A stretch of 64,000 nucleotides of DNA from Albula goreensis. Its lineage: Eukaryota; Chordata; Actinopteri; Albuliformes; Albulidae. Position numbers and translations under genes: made by a program. The number at the start of each line of letters is the position of its first letter. The first letter of the stretch is position 1. The notes beneath the pieces are model-generated. The model worked only from the letters and a program-made list of their open reading frames with translations. It did no database searches and was not told the DNA's origin. The stretch covers positions 782,501 through 846,500 of the forward strand of contig CM040753.1 in assembly GCA_022829145.1 (NCBI GenBank), written 5' to 3'. Of the stretch, positions 63,820 to 64,000 are shown one piece after another.

Positions 63820-64000
63820 CCAGAAAGCAACAGACCCCCCAGGATGCTGCTTATGAAAGTCACTGATGAGCATGTAGTCAAGAAATGTCTGGGCTGGGAC
63901 CAGCAGCGCTCTCAGGCCATAGCCCTCCCAATCCACGTGGTATTGAGTCCACGGACCCCGACGCACCAGCAGGCGGCACAGTGTACGCCTCAGTCCATTA
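63820..64000 (-). mobile_element. Ty3/gypsy retrotransposon remnant: chromodomain end of pol
   Basis: Read on the minus strand, this stretch encodes YHVDWEGYGLRALLVPAQ followed by DFHKQHPG, the chromodomain that ends the integrase of fish Ty3/gypsy chromoviruses (family pattern Y.VDWEGYG.E..WVPA...DFH..HP). The copy is cut by the window edge and diverged at key positions (for example no Trp in the usual SWVPA). The frame ends at a stop near 63820. Confidence 0.7.

Overview
The window is vertebrate nuclear DNA, most likely from a ray-finned fish. Genes are split into short exons with GT-AG introns, the dinucleotide CA/GT is abundant, tRNA-derived SINE-like fragments are present, and a Ty3/gypsy chromodomain remnant sits at the right edge. 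I identified three protein genes by joining exons by hand and checking splice phases. They are rps6ka3 (RSK2; minus strand, 33083 down to 6267, 22 coding exons, 740 codons), bclaf3 (minus strand, 48992 down to 35610, 11 coding exons, about 644 codons) and eif1ax (plus strand, 51364 to 56474, 7 coding exons, 144 codons). RPS6KA3, EIF1AX and BCLAF3 are also neighbours on human Xp22.12, so the synteny supports the calls. A possible first coding exon of a fourth, unidentified gene lies on the plus strand at 60677-60716.

Layout from left to right. 1-6266 is mainly the presumed long 3' UTR and downstream flank of rps6ka3, with a 39-bp minisatellite at 3110-3780. 6267-33083 is rps6ka3. Its long second intron and its first intron hold five ATG-led segments that end in good GT donors, all in phase 0, and these look like alternative first exons. 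33084-35370 is the rps6ka3 promoter and intergenic DNA. 35370-50450 is bclaf3, whose introns hold two very large minisatellites (36.4-37.2 kb and 39.7-41.8 kb). 50220-51363 is a head-to-head promoter region shared by bclaf3 and eif1ax. 51364-56765 is eif1ax with a clear poly(A) signal. 56800-60500 is intergenic and carries two more minisatellites. 60677 onward is the candidate fourth gene, and 63380-64000 is an LTR/chromodomain retrotransposon remnant.

The most striking observation concerns rps6ka3. In three separate introns the tandem array is made of copies of the end of the preceding exon together with its 5' splice donor. Exon 7 (catalytic loop) has a 63-bp unit, exon 11 a 31-bp unit, and exon 14 (linker) has exon tail plus donor plus (CA)n. 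Each true donor is therefore followed by a ladder of 3 to 9 decoy donors. The exon 7 unit is a multiple of three with no stop codons, so use of a downstream donor would insert 21-residue copies of the catalytic-loop sequence in frame.

How the genes work: RSK2 is the ERK- and PDK1-activated two-domain kinase, eIF1A is a core translation-initiation factor, and BCLAF3 is an RS-rich nuclear protein of the BCLAF1/THRAP3 family. They are neighbours by conserved synteny and are not a pathway unit. All exon limits are read by eye from splice consensus, phase and recalled family sequence; no alignment or transcript evidence was available.
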